From contig CM028340.1 of assembly GCA_016647705.1 (NCBI GenBank), forward strand, positions 9,301,001 to 9,365,000: a stretch of DNA of 64,000 nt, in the 5' to 3' direction. Within the stretch, counting starts at the first letter, position 1. Every line of letters begins with the position of its first letter. The translations under genes were made by a program, and so were the position numbers. Positions 45,041 to 56,475 of the stretch are shown piece after piece. A model generated the notes under the pieces. That model did no database searches. It had not been told where the DNA came from and saw only the letters and a program-made list of their open reading frames with translations. Source of the stretch: Eucommia ulmoides. Lineage: Eukaryota; Streptophyta; Magnoliopsida; Garryales; Eucommiaceae.

Positions 45041-46599
45041 AGAATTTTGCTAGTACTTGAGCAAAACACACACACAATAAATTAAACTACCACGACTAAT
45101 TAACGAATTTAAATACTAAAAACAAAAAACACTAACGAACTAAAAATAACAACAACGTATGAGTTTTGAATTTCATCTATATGACCAAAAATATTTCCTC
45201 ATTGGCCCCATGTGGTGTTCTAGAATTTCAACAGTCAATAACATTAAGCGCAATTCTAGATGCTGCTCAAGTGTGTGTGTGAAAACTTAATCATACAACC
45301 ATCCACATACCAGATTGGATTATCTACCAACAAAGTTCATGACTTAAACCGTAAAAGTATAGGAAATCCATATGCCTAACTGGGTTCTACTCTCCACTAA
45401 TGTAGGCTTGGAAATTCAAAAATATCAATAGAATTTGGTTCAAGTTTTGTCAAATGGCCAAGGGTATATTTGGAATATAAAACAGGTTAATGTTATTAAC
45501 TTAACAATACCTGAGGCACAACGTTTAGCTCAATCACACTCGTAACCCCAAAGACCAATTCAAAACAACCCTGAACTAACACTTTAAATTATAGTACTCA
45601 CTTGTCTAAACAAACAAAAATAAAACCGTATATACACTTTTTTTTTAATAACAAACACACCCCCAAACTTATTTGATTTGTACGATTTGATAGGTGTGGA
45701 AATACGATAGAAAAATGAAAAGTGAGTACTCGAATACCGAACCCATCAATAGTTCGCCCAAAACCCAACCGCTCACTTCAAATAGCATAACAAACGCTAA
45801 CTTGATTTCACTAAAATTGTGCCTTAGGTTTAGCGATAATGGTTTGGAAAAAAATCAATTGGCCAGGGTATTTGTTACGTGTTCAGAATTGAAATGACTT
45901 ATAGGCTTCGACAAAGTAACGAGGGATAAAAAATATTACATGGTAGGCTTCAAAGGCTTAAGCGATCAAAATGAATGCCTAAATCATATCTCCTGAACTA
46001 CCTTACCTAGGATTTCACCTCAAATTTCTCCCAAATAAAGTTCTAGAATCCCTATTGTCATGAACTTAGCTAATGGATAATTGGCGTCAAATCAATTGGA
46101 TGGCTAGTACATTGAGTTTAAGTGCTCATGCAAGTTAGGATCCATAATAACATTTACTAAAACGAGATGTCAAGTATACAAAACACAAATGAATAGGCAT
46201 TACGCTCAACCTCAATAAACAATTAGGGGGTAGACTTATTATTGGTTAATGGCGCAGATGAACTATAAAACTCAGCATACAACAATAATAACTAAAACAT
46301 AAAATACTTATACTAAACTAAACAATTATGCATACAATTAAATTAAACAACATTTAAACTTAAACTACATAACTAATCAAAAAGAAAATATACTAACATA
46401 CTACACATCACCCCCAAACTTAAAACAGGCAGTGTCCACAACGACCCAACATCGATCTCAACAATTGAAATAAAGCATGACGACGAATGAGGTTTAAAAC
46501 ACGTACCTGAGAGGCGAGACAATCTTGCCTCCGAATGAAGTTGGTGGCGATGAATTAATTTATTTGAAAACTTGGGTTGCCTCCCAAGAAACGCTTGGT
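45041..46599 (-). mobile_element. Non-coding 3' interior of the gag-only element
   Basis: No pol. Minus-strand AAGTTTGGGGGTGTGT at 45654-45670 and TTAAGTTTGGGGGTGA at 46408-46423 repeat the polypurine tract. I see no tRNA-Asp-like stretch at the place where the array members have one. Confidence 0.7.
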
Positions 46600-47609
46600 T
46601 TAATGTCCTGGGCCTGACATGGAGAAGGGCTCGTCAAAGAGCGGCATTCACCTGTAGTATGTGTCATACAACACAATATACGGGTCTTGGTTCAAAACGC
46701 CCTCAAGATTGGTGAGATTTGGCAATGTATGGCCCGTACTTTGAACGTGACTCGTCTCTAGTATATGTGCTTGGGAAGCTTGAACCAACGGTACTAGAAG
46801 CGATGGAGAACAAGTGAGCCATATTGAATCCTCGTAGATGTGATCATATTGGATCGGGGGTGGCATCACAATGTGGATCTCAAATGGTGAAGAATCAGAA
46901 TCGTCGATCCACGCTTGGGTTTTCTCCTCAGTTGAGTCATCATCATAATACGAACCCAAGTTCCTCCCGCTTGTATCCGGTTCCTCGTGGTGGCTTTCAA
47001 TTCATGTGGCGTTTGTGTCTCTCAATGCCACCACATCTGACTCAACCTCAATAAAGTAGATTAGCTAACCGATTTGCGTTTGAAGAGACATTACGATCGC
47101 ATCAATTTCAGCGCAGGTCGTCTCAATATTGTTAAGACAATTATCATTCTAGTTGAGACGGTTATGTGTTTCCCTCAAGAAAATTTGAGTTTCCCCTATA
47201 ACTTATGTGTTTCCCCTATAATTGTAGCAAATAACTTTTCTAGGGTGCAGGAAAACTTAACAGGATGTTCCGGGGTGTCAATCCATAGCGCCAAAATATT
47301 GGAATTATCCTCCAAGTTTTGGAAACTTGTTGAATAATTCCAATTCCGATAATCAAACTCCGCCATGTCTTCCAACAACCAATAAACTTCATCTGCGATT
47401 AGTTGGTCGAAAGAGAAAGTACCGTTTTCTCCTTCAACCCAATTTCTTGTTGCGGTTAGTAACCCATCGAGGAAGTTCAACAGTCGATACTCCCTTGGGA
47501 AATGATGGTTTGGGAACCGGATTAGCAACTCCTTGTATTGATCCCAAGTACAATAAAACGGCTCGAAATCGTGTTGAAAGAAATGCAACAGTACTTGTTA
47601 ATGAAACAT
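46600..47609 (-). pseudogene. Ty3/gypsy gag of the gag-only element
   Basis: The frame 47196-47588 carries FEPFYCTWDQYKELLIRFPN (retrotransposon_gag signature with the W intact), LLNFLDGLLTATRNWVEGEN and ADEVYWLLEDMAEFDYRNWN. The frame 46648-46959 carries the C-terminal region (FEIHIVMPPPIQYDHIYEDS, LEGVLNQDPYIVLYDTYY). A stop near the start (about 47600) and shifts around 47060-47200 break it. It is the best preserved copy of this gag here. There is no zinc knuckle. Confidence 0.85.
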
Positions 47610-47723
47610 CTTCAAGTACCCTACAGGACAAAGAAAACTGAAAACAAAAATTATAAACAAAATAAATGCCTAAATTAAAATCAAGTTACTTACTCACAAT
47701 ATCAACAATAATTTAAAAGCCAA

Positions 47724-47741
47724 TCCCCGGCAATGGCGCCA
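47724..47741 (-). other. Primer-binding site for tRNA-Asp
   Basis: Minus strand TGGCGCCATTGCCGGGGA: 17 of 18 bases match the complement of the tRNA-Asp 3' end, six bases after the LTR. Confidence 0.92.
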
Positions 47742-47747
47742 AAAACT

Positions 47748-49169
47748 TGGTAGCAGAATATTACATCGCTACTTTTACTGCAAGTGTACGGGTCAAGTTT
47801 TATAGAATAGTGAATGAGAAGGGTTGTTGTATCCACAGAGATTGGATTAAATTGTCGCTAAGTACTGTGATTGTCATAACCAAACTTTATTTAGGCGATT
47901 AAATTTAGGTTTTTGTTTTTACAATAAACTAAACTAAAATACTAATTAATTAAATTACAATACTAATATGACATTAATAAGAATATATTATCTAGTGATT
48001 GACTTTGTTAACTTATACATGTTTGATCCAACCTAGTTTAGATTAACGATATTTAAACTATTCGACAATCTAGGTATCGAAAACTCAATCACTATCTCTC
48101 TAGAGTGTAAAGTAAATGAAAATGCGACTTTGCATCAATGCTGATGTCTCCATCTAGCGTCTAAATGACACTAATCACATGAGTCTTGCCCCAACCTCAC
48201 GGATTGCACACATTCTAATACTCTCCCGAGTCATTAGATCGTCATGTTGTGTTTAAACTGTAGTCCGAATCTGGGGTTTCTACTCCTGAGTGTCAAATCC
48301 CGATTTCTCAAACCAACCACAATATCATAACAAGTATACTATGAAAGTAATAAAATGGTAAACCTAATCGGATATACATGAACAACCGTTAACGAAACAT
48401 AGATTTATACAAACAACGTTTTCATGAACTCATTCAAACCCTAGACAATATATGTTTAGCTATAAATGGCTATAACCAAATATTCAACTATAAACTAGCT
48501 ACACATGATCAAATACCAACAAAGGTTTAATAATTTAAGAGAGAAACAAAGAAGAATAGCTGTTATCTAAAGAATTGACGGTTTCGAGTCCGTGATATCC
48601 GCTCCAATCTTGTTTCCTCCTCTTCAAATGGATGATTTCTCCTTGTTGGTGTGCCTTGAAGTTCTCAAGAGAGTCCCAAAAACGTCCATATTGTGTTAGG
48701 GAAGAATGGGCTATTAAGAGATCCAAAATATCTAAGAAAATATCCCAAAATATCAAAACCACCTAGTGTCGCACCGTTGCAGCAGTGGGAAGTACCACTA
48801 CAACAGTGGAAAGTTAGTAGGTTTCTGCCAGTTGACCGCTGCAGTGGTGGAGACTATCGCTGCAATGGTGGAGACCATCGCTACAGTGGTGAAGTTCACC
48901 GTTGCAGTGGTGGTTAAGCAAAAAGTCTTTGTTCTTTTGATCACTACAGCGGTGGAGGCTGTATTTCCTTTCTTTAATTTTTTCAACCATTTCTCCACCG
49001 ACGTCCCACCATTTTACTCGATTTTCAACCGCTTTCATCCATTTTCGTCCCAAACACATGATTTATACCAAAATTAATAAAAACGAATTAAAACATATTA
49101 AAATATTACAATAACACTCAAAAATTATCAAAATCGACTTGGAAATAAATAGATAAAATCAACCTATCA
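47748..49169 (-). mobile_element. 5' LTR of the gag-only element (1422 bp)
   Basis: Pairs with 43689-45025. U3 at 48766-48960 has about seven gctgcagtggtgg-like units against four in the other LTR, which accounts for most of the 85-bp length difference. The frames 48693-49077 on both strands are repeat artefacts. Confidence 0.88.
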
Positions 49170-49440
49170 TACCCAATCACCACCCGTTAGTGCCACTTAG
49201 ATCCATGTTATCGTCGTATCAGCACTTCCTTGCTTGGGTACTGCTATATCAATAGACATGTTATCAGATCTACGTACCACTTGAGCATATTACGTCAGTT
49301 ACCACGTTGCTTCTTTCCTGCCTATTTAACTTCCATATCAGCATTGCCACGTCAATGCCAGCTAGTTCCCATATCATCTTTTGTCACGTATGCTACCTCA
49401 GCCCTGGCCAAACTTGATTGTTGACCAGTTTAGTGTTGGT
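49170..49440 (+). mobile_element. Copia-3 leader, part 2, with ACGT motifs
   Basis: Continues the leader cut at 43688. Contains 'ttaccacgttgc' (about 49299), tgccacgtca (49345-49354), and 'tgtcacgtatgctacctca' (about 49381-49399), in the same sense as the arrays in the copia-1 and copia-2 leaders. Confidence 0.55.
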
Positions 49441-49929
49441 TCAAGATACATTTTTTGGCCTATGCACCATTTATTTTATCGATTCTCAAAGTTCTAAGGC
49501 TAATTCTTCGCTAATTTTAGCGTTTTGAATCCATCTGTGCCCTCAATTTATGCAATTTTGGATTACAAAATATAATTCCTCTATATTGTGGATTTGGCTC
49601 ATCATATTCTTTTGACCGGTTTAAGGGTTTATTGATCAATACTTCATAACCTTAGACCAGGTCCTTGATAATTTTGACCATCGGATTTCCTCCACAATCT
49701 CTACTTTTCGAAATTCATATAAGACAATGTACTTTCTTGTATATCGTTGATCTAATTCAAAGAAGATGTCCAATTGTTCTCCTCAACTTGCTGTTATTGT
49801 TGCCAATAAGGGTTCTGATCCTACCTACACCATTGTTTTCATCTCTATTCGGGCTTTAGCTTTACTCTTCAAATGTTTTCTCTCTAGTTCCAATAAACGT
49901 TTTTCTTTATCTTTCACTTACAACGGGTA
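49441..49929 (+). other. Copia-3 sequence without recognised domain
   Basis: Lies where gag should be, but I find neither a UBN2-like region nor a CCHC knuckle. The short frame 49665-49859 does not match a family. Confidence 0.4.
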
Positions 49930-50580
49930 ATTCTTCTTGGTTTTTCTATTCTTCCTATTATAACCTTATAACCTCCAATTCCGATGTCTTCTCATTCAAA
50001 CTATCCACTATGAATGCTCTTGCCATTCATGATGCTAATGGTTCACATATGCATGTCAGTTACATTGGTTAGATTTCTACTTCACATTTTTTTTTTATTA
50101 TTTATGACACGTATTTCATACAAAAACTTACTTTAAATATTTTATCTATTGGGGAACTATGTGAATTGTGACTTAGGATTTAAAGTAATATTTTTAATAC
50201 TTGTTGTTTTGGTAGGATCCTCACACAAGCAAAACACTTGGGATTGGTCATAAAATTGGACGTTTGTTTGAGCTTAGTAGTCTCCACCTTAATAGATTCC
50301 CACTACCACTCCCCATCGTTTCATCCAATTGTCCAAACCACTACCATAATCACAACCATCATCATCATCATTATTAGTACTGCTACCACTACTACTACCA
50401 TCATCACCTAATTCATCTTCTTTTAGCCTTTAGCATTCTCGGTTATGTCATCCATCCATTGGAATATCTGTACTTTAACCACTAGTGAAAAATTAAAATC
50501 TATTTCTAATGAGCATCTTGACTACCTTTAATTTCGACGTGCTAAACGACATGGCTTATTTTTTCTCATTAGTGATATAG
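49930..50580 (+). pseudogene. Copia protease-like and GAG-pre-integrase remnant (copia-3)
   Basis: Plus-strand pieces include SDVFSFKLSTMNALAIHDAN, GSHMHVSYIG, KLTLNILSIGELCEL, IGRLFELSSLHL and, at 50440-50560, KLKSISNEHLDYL followed by RRAKRHGLFF, matching the RLGH/CQLAKQ stretch before copia integrase. A caccatc-type simple repeat at 50340-50405 interrupts it. Integrase, RT and RNase H are missing; a Sirevirus-like LTR starts at 50612. Confidence 0.7.
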
Positions 50581-50611
50581 TCTCTGTCACACCCTTTAAC
50601 CTAATCTTATG

Positions 50612-52505
50612 TGTTGAATCCAAGGTTTTGATGATAAGTTAAATGTTGATGTTTTTGGTGGATTAATGGTTTTATTGAGTGTTTCAGATTTAAAGTTCCA
50701 TGTTTTTTTATTAAAAAAATGAATAGTTAAAGAAAATATGAAGGGTGCAAGATGGACACGATGCAGATGTAAAGAGTTTTGAAGACTTTTAAGAAATCTA
50801 GGGGACTGTTTATGTATATGCTCTTAATGCAACCCAAATTAGGATCACACACGACATTTAAAATGAATTAATATTATGTGTATCTTAATAAGAAGTGATA
50901 AATTTAAGATCCTCCAATGAGATTTTTTATGTGGTCTTTATGTGAAAATGGTTTTGATAAATGACTTAAGTGAAAAATGCATTTTAAAGCATAAAATGTT
51001 ACGTTTTTTGGTCAATTCAGTCGATGAACAAAAGGAGCCAGTTGACTTATCAAAATAGGGTGTTTTGGGAGTAGAAATGGAGATATACTAATCTAATCGG
51101 TCAACTGAGAAAAAGATAAGGTCAACCGATTGAAACAATGGCTAAAATAAGTAAAGAAGTGAAGTCTTTGATTGATTCAGTCAACCGACGGGTTCTGGTT
51201 GGTCAATCGAATGAGCCAGTAGCTGAAATAGAGAAAATAAGATAGGCTACTAATAGTGCCGATCAATTGACCAAGTAGGTTGGCCAACCAATAGGCTTTA
51301 AGGCCAACGACTAATTTAGCCTTTGGCACAGGGCGGTCGACCAAGACTGAGGGCCGATCAACCGACGGGTTTAGTCAACAACTTGACTATTTTGATCTCT
51401 TGGTCAAATCTATCCATTTTTGATAGGATATGATATATGGGGTCTTCAGGTGTCATTTTTAGACATATCGTTTGAAAACTAGCCGTTGGAGGCTTAGTTT
51501 TAGGTATATTTAATTAGAATTGCGGTATTGAGTATAATGACATTGAGAACTTCCATTTTGAACTTTTTTAAGAGTGAAAATATTGTTAAGATTTCTATGA
51601 GAGATTATCTTCAAAGTTCTTGATCTAAAGCGCTTACTATTTGCATCACCAATTTGAGTTCTAATTGCAAAATCATTCTAGTATCCGGTGTTTCCCAGTG
51701 AGATCTTTCAAAGTCTTTTTATTTGATTTCTAAGATTTATATATTTATTGCTGGATTAAGAATTGTTTAGAAAATTGTATTGAACTTAAAGTCCAGAAAA
51801 TCTTTCAAACGGTTCTTTGCTTAATTATCTGATTACGTGTTTACTTTGTGCTACTTATTTTATTATTTAATTAGATTTAATTTGCCTCGCGTTGTATTTA
51901 TCAGATAGTAATTATTTGATCCATTAATGGAGTATATTTATATTGAGGTGGTAGAAATTCCTTGTAGGAAGAAACTTATATTTTTTATTTATTTATGAGT
52001 TTGAGCGGATTAGATACGTTTGAGATGGTGTCTAGTCAGGATAGCCAAGGATTCGATATTTGAAAAAGATTAGGGTTTGATATTTGTCCTACAAAAAGGT
52101 TAGATTATTCTTTTTCTTTGAAAATAATTGGGTTTTGATTATTCCGGTAATAGAATTAAGTGACTGTAAAAGTTCTTCCTGAACCTGTGAAAAAAATAAG
52201 TGTAAAAGTGCGAGGGAGTGGTAGGTTTGATCTTAGCCTGTTAAAAAAATTAAGTTTTAATTCTGACTGTAATAGAATTAGGTTAGTCTTGAGTCTAATA
52301 AAAAAATGGGTTTTTCTTAAGCCTGTGAAAAAGATAATTACAAAGGTTGATTTTAAGTTTGTGAAAAGAGTCGAGAATGTAAGGGTTTGATTCCTACCTG
52401 GGAAATGAATCAGGGGTTTAGTGGATTGTGAATCTTTGTAGTGCTCGGGAGACAAACCTATCAATTCCGAGCATAATTGAGAAGTGGTTATATCTGGGAA
52501 CATTT
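50612..52505 (+). mobile_element. Sirevirus-like LTR, 3' end lost
   Basis: Starts TGTTGAATCCAAGGTTTTGA and is colinear with the LTR at 56476-58621 (gatgataagttaaatgttga, tcaaccgat-like stretches, gtgagatctttc, repeated 'aagcctgtgaaaaa' units at 52160-52390). It breaks off near 52505, where Ogre-like sequence begins. The frames at 52160-52503 are products of the ~30-bp repeats. Confidence 0.75.
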
Positions 52506-52990
52506 AAAAAATCCTCACTAAAAATATGTATTTCATCTTGTACTAAACAAATAATAGAAGAAATAATAAAAAAAATATTCTATTTTTAGAAAGGAATTTA
52601 AATGTTTCGCATGAATAAAATCAAAATATTTAGACTATTTTAATCAAAATTTTATTAGAAATTGTATTGTCTTTGAACGGGTAACTTGCGATGCTTAACA
52701 CCTTCTCCGAGCATAATTAACTCCCAAATTTTTGAATATTTTGGTCGGACTATTTTCTTTCTTGGAGTCAAATTCTGGGCCATTTAAATATATATATTGT
52801 AAAAATCTTAGTGACTTAGCATACCATTTCAACTAAATACTAGGTGGTTATTCATTTTCTTTAAAATTTGGCCCAAACAGTTTTTGAAAACCCCGGGCAT
52901 ACAAAATCTCCCCAAATTCTTTTTTTTTCCCTTCAAAATAAATATATTTAAAAAATATTTCAGGAATTGTTTCGGACAACACACATTTGA
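52506..52990 (+). mobile_element. Ogre/Tat-like LTR fragment
   Basis: 'gatgcttaacaccttctccg' at about 52690-52710 followed by AT-rich sequence parallels the LTR part at 31180-31400 ('gtgcctaatacctttccct'; 'cttagcataccatttcaact' versus 'cctagcacaccaattaaat'). No PBS is seen after it. Confidence 0.5.
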
Positions 52991-53319
52991 TTAACGAGAT
53001 TTTTCTCGGATTGCGTCAATATTGATCATGAGGCGTTAAAGTAGGTTAAGAATTAGAAGAGTGTCAATCGAATGCATGGTAGCTGAGTTGACTACCTACA
53101 AAGGTTCACTTTTTCGCTAAAACATTAGTCTGGATAACAAAATAAGATAGTTGATGCACTAAGTAGGATAGTGGAATTACTTGTGAGCTTGAAAATGGAA
53201 GTAGTAGGCTTTGATTGCTTATAGGAATTGTATGTCGCCTACGAAGATTTCAAAAAAGATTGACAGTGGTGTGTTTTGAAACAATCAGCTAGAAATATGC
53301 GCATCCTGGATGGTTTTTT

Positions 53320-54230
53320 GTTTCCAGGTAACCGACTATGCATTCCAAGAAGATCTTTGCATGATCAGATCGTGCATGAACTGCAATATGGGGTCTTAAG
53401 CGACAACTTTGGAGGGATAAGATTATGGCTCTAATTGCAGAGCTCTCCTATTGGACACAATTAAAGAAAGATGGTAGCAATCACGTGACACGACGCCAAG
53501 TGCATTAAGCAGCTAAAGGTCAATCCAACAATAACGATCTTTACATGTCGTTATCTATTCCCGATCCACCTTGGGAGGATCTTACAATAGATTTTCTATT
53601 GGATCTCCTATGAACTCAATGAGTTATGGATTTTGTATTTGCGGTTGTTTACATGTACTCTAAGATGACACATTTTATTGTTTGCAGGAAGACGTTAAGC
53701 GCGACACACATTACAAATTTGTTCTTCAAGGAGGAGGTTTGCTTGCATGGAATTCCAAAAAAAAAATCACCTCAAATCATGAAACCAAGTTCCTTTCTTA
53801 TGGTTGGAGGACTTTGTAGAGACAATTTTGCACGTCTTTGAACTACAGTTGCACTAGTCATCTTAAAAAAGATGGTCATACAAAGGTGGTGAATCAAACG
53901 TTGGGTAATTGGATTATGTGTAGATGTTGAGAGAATCCAAAGAAGTGGGACCAAGCCTTTGCCCAAGCTGAATTTGCCTTCAACAAAATGGAGAACCAAT
54001 CTATGGGGGGGAAGTCATTTGTCATTTTCCATTGTGTACCCGCAAAACATATGTTAGACTTAGTTATTTTACCTAAACTTTGGTTGAAGATTTTAAGAGG
54101 GAGTACTTTAATGGTTGAAGAAGGAACGGCAAAGTACAAGCTCGCAAGTTATAAGAAACGACGAGAGAAGATTTTAAAGGGGATATGGTTATGATTTATC
54201 TACTCAAGGACATCTGCACATCATACCCTA
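53320..54230 (+). pseudogene. Ty3/gypsy chromovirus-type integrase remnant
   Basis: Fragments in order: LCIPRRSLHDQIVHELQYG (zinc-binding region approach), a degraded HHCC area, then the frame 53626-53841 [46 protein letters not shown] (integrase core; the first catalytic D is replaced by Y in VVYMYSKM), then WDQAFAQAEFAFNKM. The order and wording fit chromovirus integrases (CRM/Reina/Tekay group). The gag, protease and RT are absent. Not functional. Confidence 0.82.
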
Positions 54231-54289
54231 GCCCCAACGCCCGAGGCCAGGCATAATCCTGACTTGATGTTACTCGACCAACAACAAAT

Positions 54290-55687
54290 ATATATAAACA
54301 TGTACTGATATAGATTTTATTTTATTTTTTTTAAAAGAAAAACTATATTTACCAACTTCAAAATTTAGAAATACACATATTTCAAATATCCATAACAAAA
54401 TTATAAAAAAAACACTAAACCTTTCATGGTTCACACATATCCTGCCAATTCTAAAAAAACGAAACAACCCTCTAACTCTAACTAATGTCAGTACTGGATC
54501 CGTTTCTAGCTAAGGTATCTCAGATAAAATATTTTATCGGTGTATTATCTTCATAATAATAATAATAATAATAATAATAATTAAAAAAAAAAAAAAACTA
54601 TTTATGGATAAAGTATATTTATCAAACATTACTTTCTAAAATAGACTAAAATAGAATATATCATACACTGAGCAATAACAAAATCTCATAGGTATTATCA
54701 TGATAAAATAATTGAATTATAGTCAACTGTCAAATTATTTTGATATATATATAGTAAAATACTGTACACATACTTTCCTACTAGCTATAAGATCGTTTCA
54801 CCTCACGATCGGAAGTTATGACAGTACCGTAACCAGTACAACTGTACAATCTAAGGTTGTCATCAGTGTTAGGGTCATTAAATATCTCCAGCGGTAGGAG
54901 CTAACGAGTGGTATAAATCACTATATCATGATAATAATCATCATTGTTAGTAACAACAACAACAACAATAACCACATGTTGGACTTGCCCTCTTGTCAGA
55001 TCACAATGTAACGTCCTACAAGATATGCCCTCCTATTAGGACCAACAACATCCCGTAGGACATGCCCTCTTGTAGGGACCATACTATGGCATAGTAAGAT
55101 ACACTATTTTTTTCCCACTACAGTCATAATACTGACGGTATCAGCCTCGCCTATAAACATAACAATGACAAGGCCTAAATTAAGAATTTATTTAAATAAA
55201 TTTAATATGCAATGTGTGACACTAAAATGCCATTTTTTCTCATTCCCAAATTTTCTAATTATATAAAATTTATTATAATCAAATGTTCTATTTTTCACAA
55301 CTCGATATTAATATATGGCTAAAATATTGTAGTTCTATTTATAAAATTTATCGATTAATATTTTAATTACTACAAAATATTATTTAACTATCAACAATAT
55401 TATAGCCGCATATGTATGTATGTATTGCATAATTATATATACCCACACATATATGGATTTACCGATATCTATATATATGTATTATATCTACATATGCATA
55501 TATATAAAAGTATACACATACCTTTAGAGATAGAGGGCCAAGGAAAAAATTAGAGAGAGAAAGAAAAAAGGGAGAAAAGAAATCAAATGAGAGATCTTAT
55601 TATATATTTATTTATTATTTATTAATTCTTATTATTATTATTTTAAATTTTGTTTGTGGCCCATTTTTAGCCAACAAAAAAAATGGT
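54290..55687. other. AT-rich non-coding sequence, possibly an LTR of the chromovirus
   Basis: No coding sequence. It holds a (TAA)n run at 54551-54582, three imperfect ~50-bp repeats with 'acatgccctcttgtag' (about 54975-55080), an AT/TATG-rich part at 55400-55510, and agagaga/gaaaag purines at 55550-55590. Such a make-up is common in chromovirus LTRs, but I cannot prove boundaries. Confidence 0.35.
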
Positions 55688-55724
55688 TGTGTGTTGTCTT
55701 CTTAAGAAGAAGACAAAACACACG
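55688..55724. repeat. Near-perfect inverted repeat (hairpin)
   Basis: gtgtgttgtcttctt is followed directly by aagaagaagacaaaacacac, its reverse complement apart from extra bases; a hairpin with a stem of about 15 bp. Confidence 0.8.
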
Positions 55725-55735
55725 TTATTATGCTT

Positions 55736-55742
<7 letters not shown>

Positions 55743-55768
<26 letters not shown>
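55743..55768. repeat. (GT)n microsatellite
   Basis: Twelve to thirteen GT units that run into the TGTTGATC start of a Sirevirus-like LTR at 55766. Confidence 0.95.
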
Positions 55769-55857
55769 TGATCTCATGGTTTTGATGAATAATTAAATGT
55801 TTATGTTTTTTGTAGAACAAATATGTTTGTTGAGTGTTTAAAAAAAAGAGTTTTGTT
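55766..55857 (+). mobile_element. Sirevirus-like LTR, first ~90 bp only
   Basis: TGTTGATCTCATGGTTTTGA matches the LTR starts at 50612 and 56476, then ends at a poly-A stretch where different sequence begins. Confidence 0.7.
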
Positions 55858-56475
55858 GATGTCAAATTTTGGTTGACTCCAATAGTATGGTCCGATCAAC
55901 CTTGGATAAGTTGGAGAGATCTGGAATAAAGATAGTCAATCCATGGAGCTTCTGATCAATGAAGGAGTCCCCGACCGAGAGGGAGAGGCCCGTATTGAGA
56001 GGAGCCCAAAGCCTTCTAGGCCGAGAAGGGTTGGTTCGAAACACCTTGTGTTCCTTGGAAAAGTGAATCAGAGCTTGCAATTGAGCCGTTCCGAGATGGA
56101 GAGCACTTGAAAACCTATACAAAGGACTTGTCGGGATGACCCTGGCGTGTCCTATCCGGCGTAAGAATTAGCATACAAGGGGAAAAGTTTATAGAGAAAT
56201 TGCCAAGAAGATGGGAAAATTGTATGCCCTCATATTTATAGGCAAGGAGTGAATTAGATTAGGGGCTTAAGCATGAATTAGTGTCTCCCCAAAATCACAT
56301 CAAAGTTTCAACTTGGCATGTAGCCAATGGGAGGATGCCAAATGGATATTATCTTTACCATATTGAGGGATACATGGTGATATTTTTAGTTGGGGAAGTG
56401 AACCATGGAGATATTTGTAGATATTTTGGGATATTTAGGGACATTTGGAGATATTTAGGAGATATTTGTGGATGG
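55858..56475 (-). mobile_element. Probable solo LTR of another Ty3 element
   Basis: GC-richer block with no homology to its flanks. On the minus strand it has a TATA box, ctataaatatgag (complement of 56227-56239), followed by a pyrimidine-rich leader-like stretch, and ends 'aaaatttgacatca', a wording I associate with Tat-type LTR ends. Short ggagatattt repeats lie at 56407-56470. No PBS follows. The frames 55862-56122 (minus) and 56281-56481 (plus) are not recognised as genes. Confidence 0.5.

Larger units (their letters stand above)
43689..49169 (-). mobile_element. Complete gag-only Ty3/gypsy element, nested in copia-3
   Basis: LTRs 43689-45025 and 47748-49169 have TG/CA termini. The PBS for tRNA-Asp adjoins the right LTR and a good polypurine tract adjoins the left LTR. 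The flanks caccc (43684-43688) and taccc (49170-49174) look like a 5-bp target duplication with one change. The interior (2.7 kb) encodes only a gag homologous to that in the array at 3541-14625. It is a full-length, non-autonomous relative. Confidence 0.88.

Noticed and set aside
45590-45740. tRNA-Asp-like sequence in the minus-strand gag-only element
   Set aside because: Only six- to eight-base identities (gagta, actcac) were found at the expected place, no better than chance.
48693-49077. Cysteine/histidine-rich frames resembling a repeat protein (HHCSDGLHHCSD)
   Set aside because: They come from the U3 gctgcagtggtgg units and read on both strands.
52160-52503. Lysine/valine-rich open frames on both strands
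   Set aside because: They follow ~30-bp degenerate repeats within a Sirevirus-like LTR, also present at 58200-58310, without keeping a frame.
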